DNA of 64,000 nt. Origin: Azolla caroliniana. Taxonomy: Eukaryota > Polypodiophyta. This document shows positions 9,629-21,590 of this stretch, one piece after another. How positions within the stretch are numbered: the stretch's first letter is position 1; every line of letters begins with the position of its first letter. Below the pieces are notes generated by a model, which had not been told where the DNA came from, did no database searches, and saw only the letters and a list, made by a program, of their open reading frames with translations. Position numbers and translations under genes: made by a program. Location: NCBI GenBank assembly GCA_043228905.1, contig JBHGNT010000012.1:12276001-12340000 (forward strand), in the 5' to 3' direction.

Positions 9629-11360
9629 TCTGGAAGACATATGGTTCGTCGATTCCGGTGCCTCAAACTATATGATGTCGCATCAAGAATGGTTCCGAGA
9701 ACTTCGAGAGCCGGAGTGACCCGACTATGTCGAAATCGACAATGTTCCATTCGGAAAAGAAGGTAAGCAAAATTACATTAAAAATGTCTTGCATGTACCA
9801 ACCATTACGAAGAATTTGGTCTCCGTTGGCCAAATTTTAGAGCAAGGAATGGAAGTTGGATTTAATCAAGGTGGTTGCTTCATCGAAAAGGAGGGCCGAG
9901 TCATCGCGCACAGACGGAGAGAGGGCCGAATGTTCATTCTTGATTCGCATGAGATGAAATTGGCTATGTTCACAAAAGGCATGAAAGTTGAGTTTGACAT
10001 AGAGTTATGGCACATGCGGATTAGCCATATCAACCTTCAAAAGCTCAAGGCAATGCAATCGAAAGGAGTCGTCATCAGACTCCTGACCTTCAAAGAGAGA
10101 GAGATTGAAGAAGTATGTGCGGCTTGCCAATTTGGCAAGCAACATCGGCATCCATTTCCGAAGGAGAGGAATGTAAGCAAAGGCATACTTGACGTAATTC
10201 ATTCCGATGTATGGGGACCGGCTCAAACGACAACATTCGGCGGATGCCGATATTATGTAACCTTCATCGACGGCTTCTCTAGGCACACTTGGATCTACCC
10301 GATGCGGCAAAAGAGCGAAGTGTTCGAACACTTCCAAAAATTCAAGAATGAAGTCGAGAAAGCCACGGGCCGACATGGACGATGTCTTCGGTTGGATGGA
10401 GGCAAGGAATATTTCTTGGATGAGTTTACAGCGTATCTACAAAAAGAACGAATTCGGCGAGAGTTTTCGTGTCGTCATACGTGACAACAAAACGGAGTGC
10501 CCGAATGAAAGAATCGGCACATCCTCGAAGTAGCACGGGCCATGATGAACGAAAAGCACATGCCGAAGTTGTACTGGGCAAAAGCGGCTAACACGGCCAT
10601 ATACCTCATGAATCGGTGTACGACATCAGGTCTGCACGAAAAGTTTTTCGGAAAGAAGTCGGATTCTATCACACGTCCAGATATTCGGCTCCATTGCATA
10701 TGTGCACATCCCCGACGAAAAGCGACAAAAGCTCAACCCAAAGTCAGAGAAATGTATCCTCATCGGTATACTCACTGGAGCAAAAGGGGTACAAGTGCTA
10801 CAATCCCTCGACTCGAAAAGTTCCCGTAAGTCGAGACATCGTTTTTTATGAGTCCGCATCCTGGTACGCACCAGAGACAACTTTGACTCCGATTCCGCTC
10901 AACCGGGAATCCACTGAACAAGAGCTAGAAGATGAAGATCGCATCAGGCACATATTCAAAGAAAGTCCGATCACGACCTGACTGAGCGGACCACAAGAGC
11001 CTTTGAGCGAACAAAGCGCATCTCGACCAAGTCCGATGTTGGACAAAGGGAAGGCCAAAATGCCAGAGTATGAAGACGCTCATTTCGATGGCAACGAATC
11101 GACTCACTCCCTTGATAGTGGGTTCGAAGGCCTTGACATCCGGACAAATGGAGGGAAGAAAGCCTTAGAATCTGCAAACGAGAAGCTCTGCCGATCCACC
11201 CATGAAAAGAACCCCATAAGCCAATTCAGCTACAACGATTATATGGCATACCATTACGCCTTTATGATGCAGGTGGCAACAGTACGGGAGCCAAAAACCT
11301 TTTCTGAAGCCGCGAAGCACCCGCGATGGATCGAAGCAATGAACGAGGAGATGTGTGCAA
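9629..11360 (+). pseudogene. C1 protease and integrase
   Basis: Reading resumes directly after R2. The aspartic protease motif IWFVDSGASNYM has its DSG at 9651-9659. The GAG-pre-integrase and zinc domain follows (ELWHMRISHINLQKLKAMQ, CAACQFGKQH), then the integrase core (IHSDVWGP, FIDGFSRHTWIYP). Breaks include an early stop near 9718, TGA near 10482 and several frameshifts after 10500. The linker to RT is readable to about 11350 (SFSYNDYMAYHYAFMMQVA-like, EPKTFSEAAKHPRWIEAMNE), where it ends at the RT start. Similarity to C5 is close throughout. Confidence 0.83.
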
Positions 11361-11382
11361 ACCATGGGGGAAAACATAGCTA

Positions 11383-12842
11383 AGATGTCTTTCTCGGATC
11401 TCTATCTTGAATAATCATGGCAGCTCCCCGAGGCTCAACCATGGTTCTAACATCAATGTAGTTTCCTAGTTAGCCTTATATTAGAATGCCAACCCAACAT
11501 GTATTGATATGGTCGAGAAAGTGTATTACGTGAAAAAACAAGTGCACTCGCAAGTAATATTCTAGTCTTGCAAGTAACAAGCAAATGTGATGAAAAAAAG
11601 AGAAAAAGAAGTCACTATCTATAAGAGTAGAGAAGTGACGAAAACAAGGTTCAAAAACCATGCATTGTCTACTATAAAAAAATACCACCAATAAATGGAT
11701 TTGTGATGTATGCACCAATCCATCCCAATATGGTGGTTGTAATTTGCACAATTGTGACATAAGCCACAAATTGATACAAGTGGTGGCGGTGTTGTCAGCA
11801 AAGATGTAGTACTCAAATCTATGAGTAAAACATCAATAGGGGAACTCATGTGGTTTTACTCGAGTTCTAAGGCTCGATAATAAGAGTTAAACCTAGATGA
11901 GTCGTTGGAAATAATCGTTCAAAAAGCGGCATGATGCCCAGTCAATACGAAAAAAATAGACTACACAAAATCATTACCCAATAGGGAAACACACGTAAAT
12001 AGTGTAGATGAACATAAAAATTAAGGTTTAAAATATAGTGAAGTGTGGGTGGGTAGATGAAAATCATAAGAAAATCTTAAGAAAACTTGTGTAATTAAAA
12101 AATAGGTAGAATAATAATCAATTAGGTGTATCAACATTAAGCATGCCTTAAGGGATGGCACCCTAAGGTAGTTGACATGCGCCTCCTCAAGACCACCACA
12201 TCTCCCTAGAATTGGCCAATTGATGGCTCAATAAAGAGTAAAGTGGTGTAGGTAAGTGACATATACCTCGTTAAGGCCACAACATCCCATAGACTTGGCC
12301 AAGTGATGGCTCAATAGAGAGTAGAGTGGCATAGGAAGGCGACATACACCTCGTCAAGACCACAACATCCCATAGAATCAGCCAAGTGATGGCTCAATAA
12401 AGGGAAGAGTGGCATACTCAACATCATATGCAAAAGGGCCATGAGGTGAGTGTGTGCAATGAGGGAAAACACGCTCGACCTGATGCACAAGAATAATTAT
12501 TATTGTACGAGATGGCTCAAGAGAGGGGACCGTGGGAGATACATCGCAATATACAGAAAGGCTATGAGTTGAGCATGTGCGATTAGTGCGAACACGCTCA
12601 GCCTGATGCACAATAATAATTAAAATCGTAACATGGTAGAAAGTAGAAAGAAAGAAAATAAAACGTAATACAAATTTGATTCGACCAAGAAGAATGTATC
12701 ATAGAAAAGAAAAGAGAGATCGAGAAAGAAGAATACCGAGTTAAGAATGTTGTTTTGATCCTATGAAGAGCATGACGAGCCTTGTTAGATCCCCATCGCT
12801 CTCACGCGAAAAACATCAAAACAACAAAAAAAAATGTTAGTA
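11383..12842 (-). other. V1 leader with tandem repeats
   Basis: Non-coding leader on the minus strand. It includes three copies of an 83-bp unit, anchored by GATGGCTCAATA at 12222, 12305 and 12388. It also includes two copies of a roughly 125-bp unit containing CCTGATGCACAA (near 12478 and 12603). I see no open frame of interest. Confidence 0.6.
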
Positions 12843-12857
12843 AAAGCTTTGATACCA
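12843..12857 (-). other. Primer binding site of V1
   Basis: On the minus strand the site reads TGGTATCAAAGCTTT, matching the 3' end of plant initiator tRNA-Met (TGGTATCAGAGC type). It lies next to the LTR edge. Confidence 0.75.
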
Positions 12858-13329
12858 TCATTAAGAGTCTATTACTAATCAATAGACCAAAGTAAAGTAA
12901 AAGAAGGAAAATAGATTATAGAAGAACCCATTCCACACGACCACCCCCAAGCTATGATCTAGACATAGCCAACCTACCACCGACGTCCCATACTGCCAGA
13001 TATTAGGATGACTAATACCTTGGAAGAGATAAACACGATCGTCGAGATGAAAGCCTAGCCCGCACCACAGGTGTCTAAGACAGTAGTCTTCCGACGTAAT
13101 GTCCTTATGAGGGTAGCTAAGCCTCATATTTATACCTTTTTCTAGGCCCCTTGAATAGATGTGCCTTTCTAAAAGACTCTCCATTCATATGTTGTCCAAA
13201 TCATGATAGTGCATGCACCTATAATTCCTTCTATCCATTCATTAGTCCCCGTTTAAACATTAGTGAACACACCCTTCACTAATGTAAATATTAGTGACCT
13301 ACCCTCATCAACGTTCTTTGTACATAACA
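12858..13329 (-). repeat. V1 5' LTR
   Basis: The LTR resembles those of V3, V4 and V5: a purine-rich start, an ACCACCCCC tract, a CGTCCCATAC string and ATGAGGGTAGCTAAGCCTC. It ends at CATAACA, next to integrase remnant V2. The inner edge has TC where TG is expected, so its exact limit is uncertain by a few bases. Confidence 0.65.
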
Positions 13330-13727
13330 AGAGAACAATGAAATATTGGGTGAAGATGCATATGGGAAGGTAGATCCAAGCAAAAACCCACATCATTTAT
13401 TTGTGCAAAAATCCTGAAGGGGCATTAGCAATGATGATTCAATTTATCACAAGGACGTGTTGTTTGCACATGTCGTTGTAGAAGCCATACAAGATCTCCC
13501 TTTTGGAAGTTATGTGGAAGTCAATGTTGATCAGTGGCTGCCTTATGGTATGCTTGAGCGTGTTCTAGATGGGTCAACACCTCTTCTTGAATATGTCGAA
13601 TGTGGGACACTCGATTTTCGGCGGCTGGATTAGTGGGAACTTCGGAAAACTCTAAGAAATTCCATTGAGGGTGATGACCTATATATGCAAAAAATGGAGT
13701 GACCTTACTGGAAGAGTGGATGGAATT
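13330..13727 (-). pseudogene. V2: Ty3 integrase C-terminal remnant
   Basis: The minus strand codes for a Ty3-type integrase end: NSIHSSSKVTPFFAYIGHHP, then KGDLVWLLQRHVQTTRPCDK, then FAQINDVGFCLDLPSHMHLH and HPIFHCSL. The GDLVWL and HP.FHVS-type strings are typical of the domain following the DDE core. It contains stops and at least one frameshift. It is cut by V3's LTR on the right and V1's LTR on the left, so it is older than both. Confidence 0.75.
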
Positions 13728-14180
13728 TGTTACGGGCATGACCACATAATATCCTGTGGTGAGAATTTACCGCAGTATTCTATACACGTGGATAAGTGTG
13801 AGGGTTAAACGAGAGTGTAAAGAAGGGGAGGATTACTTTTAATCCTCGGGATTTAGACAACCCATTAGGCTAAGTGTGAACTTGCCTAGGGGCCTTGGGT
13901 ATCGCTATAAATATGACGCCTAGCAACCCTCATTTCATCATCTTTTGACTACGTCGAGACTCCGACGTTGAGGTGGGTCAACTCTTGTAGCGAGCGCGCC
14001 AACACTTGGTACGACTCGACACCACGGCAGTGGTATGGGACGCCGAATGAGGCTTGAGTCCGTCTCGATCCCTTCGCTCAGGGATGGTCAGGTGGATCGG
14101 CACCCTTCTTTCTCTCTCCTTTCTTATTTTATATCTATTATATCATTATCTCATGCTTACGTTAGACCATAACTCTAACA
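13728..14180 (+). repeat. V3 5' LTR (453 bp)
   Basis: The LTR starts TGTTACGGGC and ends ACTCTAACA. It matches the V4 3' LTR in length (455 bp) and in many segments. A TATA-like TATAAATATG lies near 13912. The end is fixed by the primer binding site 2 nt downstream. Confidence 0.85.
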
Positions 14181-14182
14181 AT

Positions 14183-14195
14183 TGGTATCAAAGCT
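14183..14195 (+). other. Primer binding site of V3
   Basis: TGGTATCAAAGCT matches the complement of the initiator tRNA-Met 3' end with one change (A for G). It lies 2 nt past the LTR. Confidence 0.82.
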
Positions 14196-15880
14196 TATGT
14201 TCTAATGTTTCTACTGTTGGTTTTTGTGTTTTTGATGGATGGTGATCGATTGACGTGCGGTAGACCTTGATCCAAACAACGATCAACAAAGGAATTTCGG
14301 TAACTCTTTCTTGTTTTCTTTTTTCTATTCTTTCATCTCCCAATCTAATGATTTATAGTTAATATGTGTTTTTTTTCATTGATTCAATGATGTTGTAGTG
14401 GTAATTAATTGGTTTATAAAACGTTTACATATTTGACATATATTTAATATGTGATTCGTGTCGTATGTGTACGAGGTTAATACCTCAATTGCGTATTACG
14501 TTCAACACATATGTTACGTATGCGTATGAGGTCAATACCTTGATTTCTATGTAAACAATATGCGTTTGGTGTCGTATGTGTAAGAGGTCAATACCTCAGT
14601 TGCGTATTACGATTAACCATTATTATTGGATGTTTCGTGTGCGTAAAGGCTAAGGCTATATGCCTCGATTAGGTGTCTTGATTTCATCATATGTTGGCTA
14701 TTTGATGTTACGATTATTCTTAATATACGCATATGTGGCCACCTGTATACGTATTTGACTGTATATGTGTGATAAATATACGTATGTGTATATTAGTTAT
14801 TACGTGATTTATATATCGAATCTTGTCCTTTTCGGGGAACGGATCTTGGTGGTCGTCCTCATATTTTTGTGAGAATGGCGTAGTCACCATCCTTTTTCAA
14901 CAATTTCTTTTGTTGACATCCACGTTGGTCACTTCGATTTCGTTACGTAACGAAATGCTCTTAGCCACAATGATGTTGAAAACGTAGGGCTTGACCCACT
15001 TCATGTGAGGTCGCTCCTATGACACACATATCCAAGATCTCTCCCTCATTACATGGATACGATGCCACCATGACATCATTCTTACGAAAGGAATTCGTAA
15101 TGACGTAACCATGTGATGGGCCACGTGGGACTACTATGAAAAGAGGGCTCATTTGGCTTGACCATTAGGTTGTACTTTGGCATATGCCATTGTAATTATT
15201 AGACTTGAGGTTAGGTAACGTACCAACATAGTTTGTGGTAAATGAGAGGGAAATAACGACTCTTGACATATATGTTTCTTTTTAAAAAAACATATATGGC
15301 CAAATGCCTCGCATATCTCTTATATGCATAAAACATTCAACATTCAACACGAGCAACATATTTGGTTAGCTCAAATGTTTAATGCATTTGTTCTCGAGGT
15401 CTTGAGTTCAAATATGACCAAGATCATCTAACATTGTTGATTCATATGATTATAATACAAGTTTAAACTTTATGTCTAAGTTCACTTTGGGGTTCTCGTA
15501 ATAGGACTTAATGAGCCGAAACCACATATGTGGGCACAGAAACATAGTTTATTGTTAACATTTTTTTCGTGTATAAATTATTCATGACGCGAACTACATG
15601 GTTGAGCCTCGAGGAGCCGCCATGAAAAAATCGATATAGAGATCAGGAAAGACATTCATTTGTCACCTCCATGGTTTTTAAAACACCTTTGTGTTACCAT
15701 AGTAACTTGATGTTGAACCTCATCTCATACATCTAGAGGGGTATTGACGTGAGATCATGATATCGATTAATGTTTGCCCATGATATGTTTACATCATGAC
15801 ATGATATTATGACTATTTGTCTGACCTTATCCTATTTATTTGCCAGAAATAATCATTCAATGGCTTAGAATAATGACCTG
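14196..15880 (+). other. V3 untranslated leader
   Basis: About 1.7 kb without a credible ORF. It contains a repeat of roughly 113 bp (GTCGTATGTG...TACCTC...GCGTATTACG near 14460 and 14573). Part near 15590-15640 matches the V1 leader. The length is large for a chromovirus leader, so an old insertion may be hidden here, but I see no ends. Confidence 0.5.
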
Positions 15881-16965
15881 ATGTCATCCGCTCAAGCGGA
15901 AGGAACTCAAGGAAATCCTCCTGGACCAATGTCCATTGAGTCGTATATTTTACAAATACAACATTTCCTTAATTCAACCGCGCATCAGATGTCCGAACTT
16001 CGGCAATCTCAAAGTGCTCTCAAGGCACGTGTCATTTGTTTATAACGTGACACTAATAAACCCGATGAGCGTCAGGCTAAACCATCATTTGTCGTAAAGC
16101 CATTTAATGGAGAAAAAAAGGAAAGAACCGAAGAATCAATTTGCACATAGTTGGGCCGATGGGAGTCTCATTTTGAGCTCTATCCCACGTCAGATAATAC
16201 GAAGATTGCATATGTCGGCTGAGAACTAGGGGGTAACGCCACCGCCTGGTGGTTTGGGCTCTGAACTTTGGGGAAATTGCCCGATACCTCGACAAATTTT
16301 GTCACAGTTTTTAAGGGCCAATTTCTGCAACCTCCCTCTAGAACCGACGCAGCACAAGCTTTAATGAACCTCTCTACAGGGAAGTTTTCCTCGCTAGAAG
16401 ACTATGTCCACTATGCCAAAAATCGGGTCTAGAAGGGGACAATTCGTTAATAGCTTGTTTTGTCAATGGCATCCCTAATTCGGACTATCAGTGCATAGTG
16501 CACGATAAGGATCCAAAATCCTTCGAAGAGGCCGTTGAAATAGTTCTTCGCTATCAACGCACTTTGAAGAAGGACCATAACAAACCCAACGAAGCGCCCG
16601 GGACTAAATAGTCGCATTTCGCTAGGAAACGCAAGACACCCAACCAATTCATGGATCGCATTTGTAAGCGACAACATCCTTTTTGCGTAGTCTACAAAAA
16701 GAAGGGTCATACAAAAGAACAATGTCGAAAGCTCCAACGGAAAGAGCATGACAACAAAGCAAAAGGTGCAGACAATAAAGGTCAGATTCCTAATGTACTT
16801 GACGTCTATACACATCATTTAAGTAATTTTCAATGTTCTTTCCCTCACTATGTATTGGGACCCAATGATTTAGTATGTGCAAATGGGTATATCAATGGAT
16901 CTCCCATACAATTTTTATTTGATTCGGAAAGCTCACACAATTTTTTGAATGATCATTTGGTTTAG
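15881..16965 (+). pseudogene. V3 gag and start of protease
   Basis: The gag frame starts at ATG 15881 (MSSAQAEGTQGNPPGPMS) and is soon broken by stops and frameshifts. The conserved capsid part is recognisable as translated fragments (YVHYAKNR). The zinc-knuckle region at 16651-16740 reads CVVYKKKGHTKEQC, with the second Cys changed to Tyr; V4 has Cys there. The protease region reads LFDSESSHNF, so the active-site DSG is altered to DSE. Structural gene of a dead copy. Confidence 0.8.
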
Positions 16966-18290
16966 ATCTCATTAATCCAACCCACCGTAAGTGATCGCAC
17001 CTATAGGGGGCACTTGGCTTATGGAAGATTACAATACATCAATGGGGCGATTGGTTCATTAGAAATTTCTATTGATACTTATGTAGAGGAAGTAAACTTC
17101 CATGGAATGAATCTTTGTACCACTAATGTAATATGGGGTATCCCTGGTTCTATAATAAAAACTCTTCTTTATCTATTGATTGGGTTCATCATTCAATAAC
17201 ATTTGTACTGAATGATCGTACTCATTTTATTCAATGTGTAAAAAAACAATCCCTCTCGATTGTTTCCTCTCCATCAATATCCGAGTTGTCTTGCTCTACT
17301 CTATTTTATTGTGTACTTGATTCGGACATTCACATTTACAATATCGATAATGTCTCGGTTCAATTAACATATTTTGAACAACAACAACTTGATGAAATCT
17401 TAAATGATTTTCATGATGTTTTTCCGAGTGAACTACCAGATGGGTTACCTCCTACACATAATATAGACCATCGTATAGATATTGTACCTGGTGTTGCACC
17501 AATAAGTATACCTCCTTATCGCTTAAGTCCATCCGAAGAGGATGAGGTATCTAAGCAACTCGAGGACTATTTATGAATGGGTTAGATACGTTATAGTAAA
17601 TCTCCATGGGGTGCACAAGTTCTCTTCGTTAAAAAGAAAGAGGGCACATGGCGTATGTGTATTAATTACCTACAACTGAATAAAGTGACGATGAAGAATT
17701 CATATCCATTGCCCCGGGTTGACGATCGAATTGACCGTCTCTATGGAGCTCGGTATTTTACGAAACTTGATCTCCGTACGGGCTACCATCAAATTTGTAT
17801 AAGTGAGGATGATGTTCCTAAAACGACATTTTGTACGCGTTATAGCCATTATGAGTTTTTGGTTATGCCTTTTGGTTTGACCAATGCTCCGACCACATTT
17901 CAACAAGAAATGAATGACATTTTCCGAGAACAACTTGGAAAATTTGTTGTTATTTTCTTGGATGATATTCTAGTTAATAGTCATACATTAGAAGAACATG
18001 CTAAACATGTCCGCTTTGTTTTCCAAACATTGCGCAACAAGCAAATCTACGCGAAGATCTCAAAATGTGAGTTCCTCAAGAAATGAATTACTTATCTTTG
18101 ACATCTCATAACTAAACGAGGAGTTGAAATTGATCCCTCTCGCATTGAGAAAATCAAACTTTGGCCCACTCTTTCGAATATTCGAGAAGTTCGATCATTC
18201 CTTGGTTTTGTCGGGTTTTTGAGAAAATCCCTTCGTAATTACTCCCAATTGACGACGTTGTTTACTAATCTTCTAAAATGTCAAACGCGT
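16966..18290 (+). pseudogene. V3 protease end and reverse transcriptase
   Basis: Open pieces at 17014-17199, 17133-17576 and 17655-18086 line up with V4 33308-34198 and beyond. RT blocks are clear: [29 protein letters not shown] and the catalytic FLDD at 17955-17966. Stops near 16964 and 17574 and at 18084 and several frameshifts break it. The RT connection (EVRSFLGFVGFLRKS) runs on to the R3 insertion at 18290. It would be the polymerase of the element. Confidence 0.86.
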
Positions 18291-19035
18291 TGTCATGCGT
18301 TTCGGCGCCGGATCGTTTGCGTGAGTCGGTTGGGAACCACTAGGGTTTTGGACTAGGAGAAGGAGAATTTTAAGGCAAATAAGAATATATTTAGATTATA
18401 AGAAAGAGATATTGAAACTTGTGAATCCGACAAGTATAATGTATTTTATTAATCAATATCTAGATAAGAATATGAATTTAGATTGAAAGAGAGAGATATA
18501 GAAACCTCGTGAATACCAAGAGTATAGTTTATTTCGTGAATCCCACGAATATAATTTATTAATTGGTGTTTTTTAGAAATATATCCAATTTCCAATGTTT
18601 TCACACCTCTATTACATTATGCTCCCCATCCTTATATAATGATGAGAGAGCCTTAGCAATCTATTCTTTCTCTCTACCTATAGATTGTATGCTTTCTCTA
18701 ACATGCTTTTTTTTCTAACCTCATGCGTTTTTTATCTACTATAGTGTTTATGCACGCTAGATGTGCATGTGTAGCTCTTTTCTATCATGCGTTTTTCTTC
18801 TAAGTAAAGCTTTTTCCTAGAAAATATGCGTGAAGCAACCTTTCTATGTGGGATATCTAATATTTTAACACTCATAATGTGTTAGTGTAATGGTAACGCT
18901 TCAAATTATTAACATGAATGTACAAGGTTTGAATCTTACCCTATGCATGTAACATGTATTCTCATATTTTCTTCATGTTTATTAAATCGGGTATTTTATA
19001 CGTTTTTCACATAGTGTACGAAATACACTACGACA
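18291..19035 (-). repeat. R3 3' LTR (745 bp)
   Basis: On the plus strand it runs TGTCATGCG to ACTACGACA. On the minus strand it starts TGTCGTAGTG directly after the polypurine tract. It is clearly related to solo LTR R6. It carries an antisense tRNA-like module at 18880-18940 (TAGTGTAATGG and GGTTTGAATC). Confidence 0.85.
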
Positions 19036-19073
19036 TTCGCCCCCTCCGAACCCGCACATCCTCCGGTATGTGC
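19036..19073 (-). other. R3 polypurine tract and conserved hairpin
   Basis: Read on the minus strand: a perfect stem GCACAT-8 nt-ATGTGC (19054-19073), 6 nt spacer, then a G-rich tract (GGAGGGGGCGAA, 19036-19047) touching the LTR. The order is the same as in R5. Confidence 0.7.
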
Positions 19074-20897
19074 TAAAGTTGTCGATGCTTGTTTCTCTCC
19101 TTCATCTGTAGCATCCTTCGTTTCTCTCGCTTTGTCGACTTTGTCTCTCCATTTTGAGCACATCCATTTTTTCCACCCAAACCATTGTCACCATCCAATC
19201 CACCATATTCTTCATTCACTTTTTGCATTTCCATGACCGGTTGTCATGGCTCCTTGTGCTCCTCTTGAGCATAACCTTTCATGTCTCGTGCATATGCCAC
19301 CTTCATTCCGACTGTCTCCTTGGTCAATACACTCTGCACTTCGTCCACCTTCATCATACAATCTCGCATTAGAGTTGACAATCTTCATTTTAGAGCCCTC
19401 CTTCTTTTTTGAGATCTCATCCTCGGTAACACCCTTCAAATCCACTTGGCCCTTGCCGTCCATGGTAGTGTGCCTGCTTGGCGTCTTCCTCGTGTTCACT
19501 AGCCTCGATTGCTTCGACCTCCGGTTGAGTCGGATTAGCTTCTTTCCGGATTAGTCTCGTCTAATCAACTTTCAGCTAAGTCGACTTCCATCCGTATTCG
19601 CGTTTGGCCGAATCGGACTCGGTTGATCGGTTTCGACTGAGTTGGCCCCCTTCCAGTTTGGGTTCGACTGATCCGTTCTGGTTTTGGTTGGCTTCCTTTT
19701 CCTCATGATAACCGGCCTCAATTGCTTTGACCTATGGTTGAGTCGGATTAGCTTCTTTCCTGATCGATCTTGTCTAATTGGCTTTCGGCTAGGTCGGCTT
19801 CCGTATTTGCATTCGGCCGAATAAGATTCGGTTGATCGATTTCGACTGAGTTCGCCCCCTTCCGGTTTGGGTTCGACCGATCGATTTTGGTTTTGGTTGG
19901 CTTCCTTTTCCTCATGTTAACCGGCCTTGACCGGTTCAACCTCTGGTTGAGCCGGATTAGCTTCTTTCTGGATTGGTCTCGTCTGATTGGCTTCCGGCTG
20001 GAACGATTTCCGTCCGGGTCGGGCTCAACATATTGAATTTCGACCAAATCCACTTCTGCTTGGTTCGGCTTTCATTTAGATAGGAATTTCGGATGGATCA
20101 TCTTCCATCCGAACCGGCTTCCGACTTTACCTTCCTTGTTGCCATCTCCTGTCTCTCTAGTCTCACATTGGTTCTCGGACACAACCACCAAAGTCTCTAG
20201 AATTAGTGGCCAGGAATCCTCGGTATTATCGTCCTCTGTCATTTCACCCATAGCCACCTTCTTGGCTATCTCTCCATCGTATGCATCGGCTTCGACCTTC
20301 GTTTTCTCTAGCCACCTTCCGTCTCTTCGATCTTACGTTGCTTTTTGAACGCAACCGCCGAAATCTATGGAATTAGTGTTGGGAGAGTCTTGCCTCGGCC
20401 ATCCGCCATTGACTCATCCATAGCCACCTTCTCGACTATTTCTTTGTCATATGCATCGGCTTCAACCTTTGTTTCCTCTCTGTCACCTTCCGTCTCTTCA
20501 GTCTCATGTTTGATCTTAGATGCAACTGCCGAAGTCTCTAGAATTTGTGGGAAGGAATCCTCCGTATTACCGTCCTCCATCGAATCATCCTTAGCCTCCT
20601 TCGCCTCGATGTCATTATCCGTAGCTATTTCTTCAACTCCATAGGTTTCACACTCTTCGCCTTCTTTGATCGTGCAAGCATCGATTATGCTTACCCCTTT
20701 TTCAATCAATGTTTCAGACACTCGTGTCCCGAAACCTTCTTCCACCCTTGAAGTGGTGTTCGCCACTCTCAAGTCATTGGCCTTATCCTTGGCTATCGTT
20801 CTTTCACAAATGAGAGGATAACTTGTTCCACACCCTCTCCCGTAGTACCATCATATTGTATTTCGGCCTTCATATCGGCCACATCATTCATTCTCAA
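19074..20897 (-). pseudogene. R3 acidic/basic linker ORF remnants
   Basis: Open minus-strand pieces (20365-20772, 20072-20257, 19748-20053, 19212-19499) correspond in order to the R5 linker ORF. The first has the family acidic repeat (ILETSAVASKIKHETEETEG, MDESMADG). The next are Arg/Lys/Asn-rich (DRSNPNRKGANSVEIDQPN). The last turns Gly-rich near the 3' end. Several frameshifts separate them. No enzyme motif is visible and its function is unknown. Confidence 0.68.
19516..20060 (-). repeat. About 210-bp tandem repeat in R3 linker
   Basis: The string GGTTGAG(T/C)CGGATTAGC recurs at 19523, 19736 and 19945, giving units of 213 and 209 bp with clear homology between them. It codes for the basic segment of the linker ORF. 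Confidence 0.75.
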
Positions 20898-21575
20898 TCA
20901 TTCATCCCTCATGGACCATGTTGATTCCAATGAGATTCTCGTCTTCCTCTTATCATGTCTTTGGCATACTCTTTCGACTTCGTCCCAATCCTCGGTGAGG
21001 CCATTTGCACCATCATCATCTTCAAGTTCAATCCTGATGGCCATCCTTTCTTTCCGATCGATCGATCTTACGAACATTAGGACTTTATCCATCCCCACCA
21101 ATCGGTGTTCCCGCTCCGAGAGTTGAGCGAAATGATGCTCGAACACTAGGAATGCTTGTGTCACGCTTTGGTTGATCTTCGTCGATGCTACCCACTGGTC
21201 AAACTCGCGTCGATCTCATCCCTTCGGTCTCTCATAGTCATATGCCTCTCGTAAAGCTTCTTAAAAGGACCCACATGTCGGGTTTTGTTGCCGTATCTCG
21301 TGGACTCTCTCTTGTAGCTCATCCGTGGCCACCCGACTGAAGGATATCACTTGCAATCCTTCTGGTATCCCACATCGCATCATGTCCGCCTTGTAGTCAC
21401 ATAGATAGCATGATACATCCTTTTCGTTGAATTGCATGTTTCTTTGCACAAGCTGCTCTACTGCCGATTTGGTCTCCGACATCACACGTTGGTCTTGTAG
21501 TTCTTGTAGTATGCGGTTGATCATCATGGTCATCGCCTCTTGTTGATTCTCCTTCTCCTTGCCACCTAGTTTCAC
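20898..21575 (-). pseudogene. R3 gag
   Basis: The minus-strand frame starts at 21575 (MKLGGKEKENQQEAM), just after the primer binding site (21571-21588, TGGTGAAGCTGACG...). It matches R5 gag: 21261-21575, then after a frameshift 20898-21164 (VFEHHFAQLSEREHRLVG, MDKVLMFVRSIDRKERMA). As in R5, no CCHC zinc knuckle is seen before the linker. Capsid-like protein of a non-autonomous element; broken. Confidence 0.82.
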
Positions 21576-21590
21576 GTCAGCTTCACCAAA

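Larger units (their letters stand above)
3389..11382 (+). mobile_element. C1: Copia element, interrupted by R2
   Basis: C1 is a Ty1/Copia-type remnant in two pieces, 3389-4074 (gag) and 9629-11382 (protease, integrase, linker). R2 (4075-9624) lies between them with duplicated CCGG. Removing R2 and one CCGG restores the frame across gag and protease. C1's left part, beyond R1, and its RT-RNase H end, beyond about 11360, are lost, and so are both LTRs. It is the same lineage as C5 by gag, protease and integrase similarity. Confidence 0.85.
11383..13329 (-). mobile_element. V1: chromovirus-type LTR and leader, truncated
   Basis: On the minus strand this is a 5' LTR (12858-13329), a tRNA-Met-type primer binding site and about 1.45 kb of untranslated leader. 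The gag gene and everything beyond is lost at the junction with C1 (about 11360-11395). A stretch near 11390-11470 matches the V3 leader near 15590-15640, which supports the same family. No coding frame was found in the leader. Confidence 0.75.
13728..18290 (+). mobile_element. V3: chromovirus-type Ty3 element, broken by R3
   Basis: V3 has a 5' LTR, primer binding site, long leader, gag, protease and most of RT on the plus strand. It is cut by R3 at 18291 after the RT connection region. No continuation was found on the far side of R3, so RNase H, integrase and the 3' LTR are lost. Its coding DNA is closely related to V4. The left flank is GAATT inside V2; the matching right duplication is missing. 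Confidence 0.83.

Noticed and set aside
14961-15152. Small minus-strand ORF in the V3 leader
   Set aside because: 63 codons, no recognisable motif, and not matched in the V1 leader.
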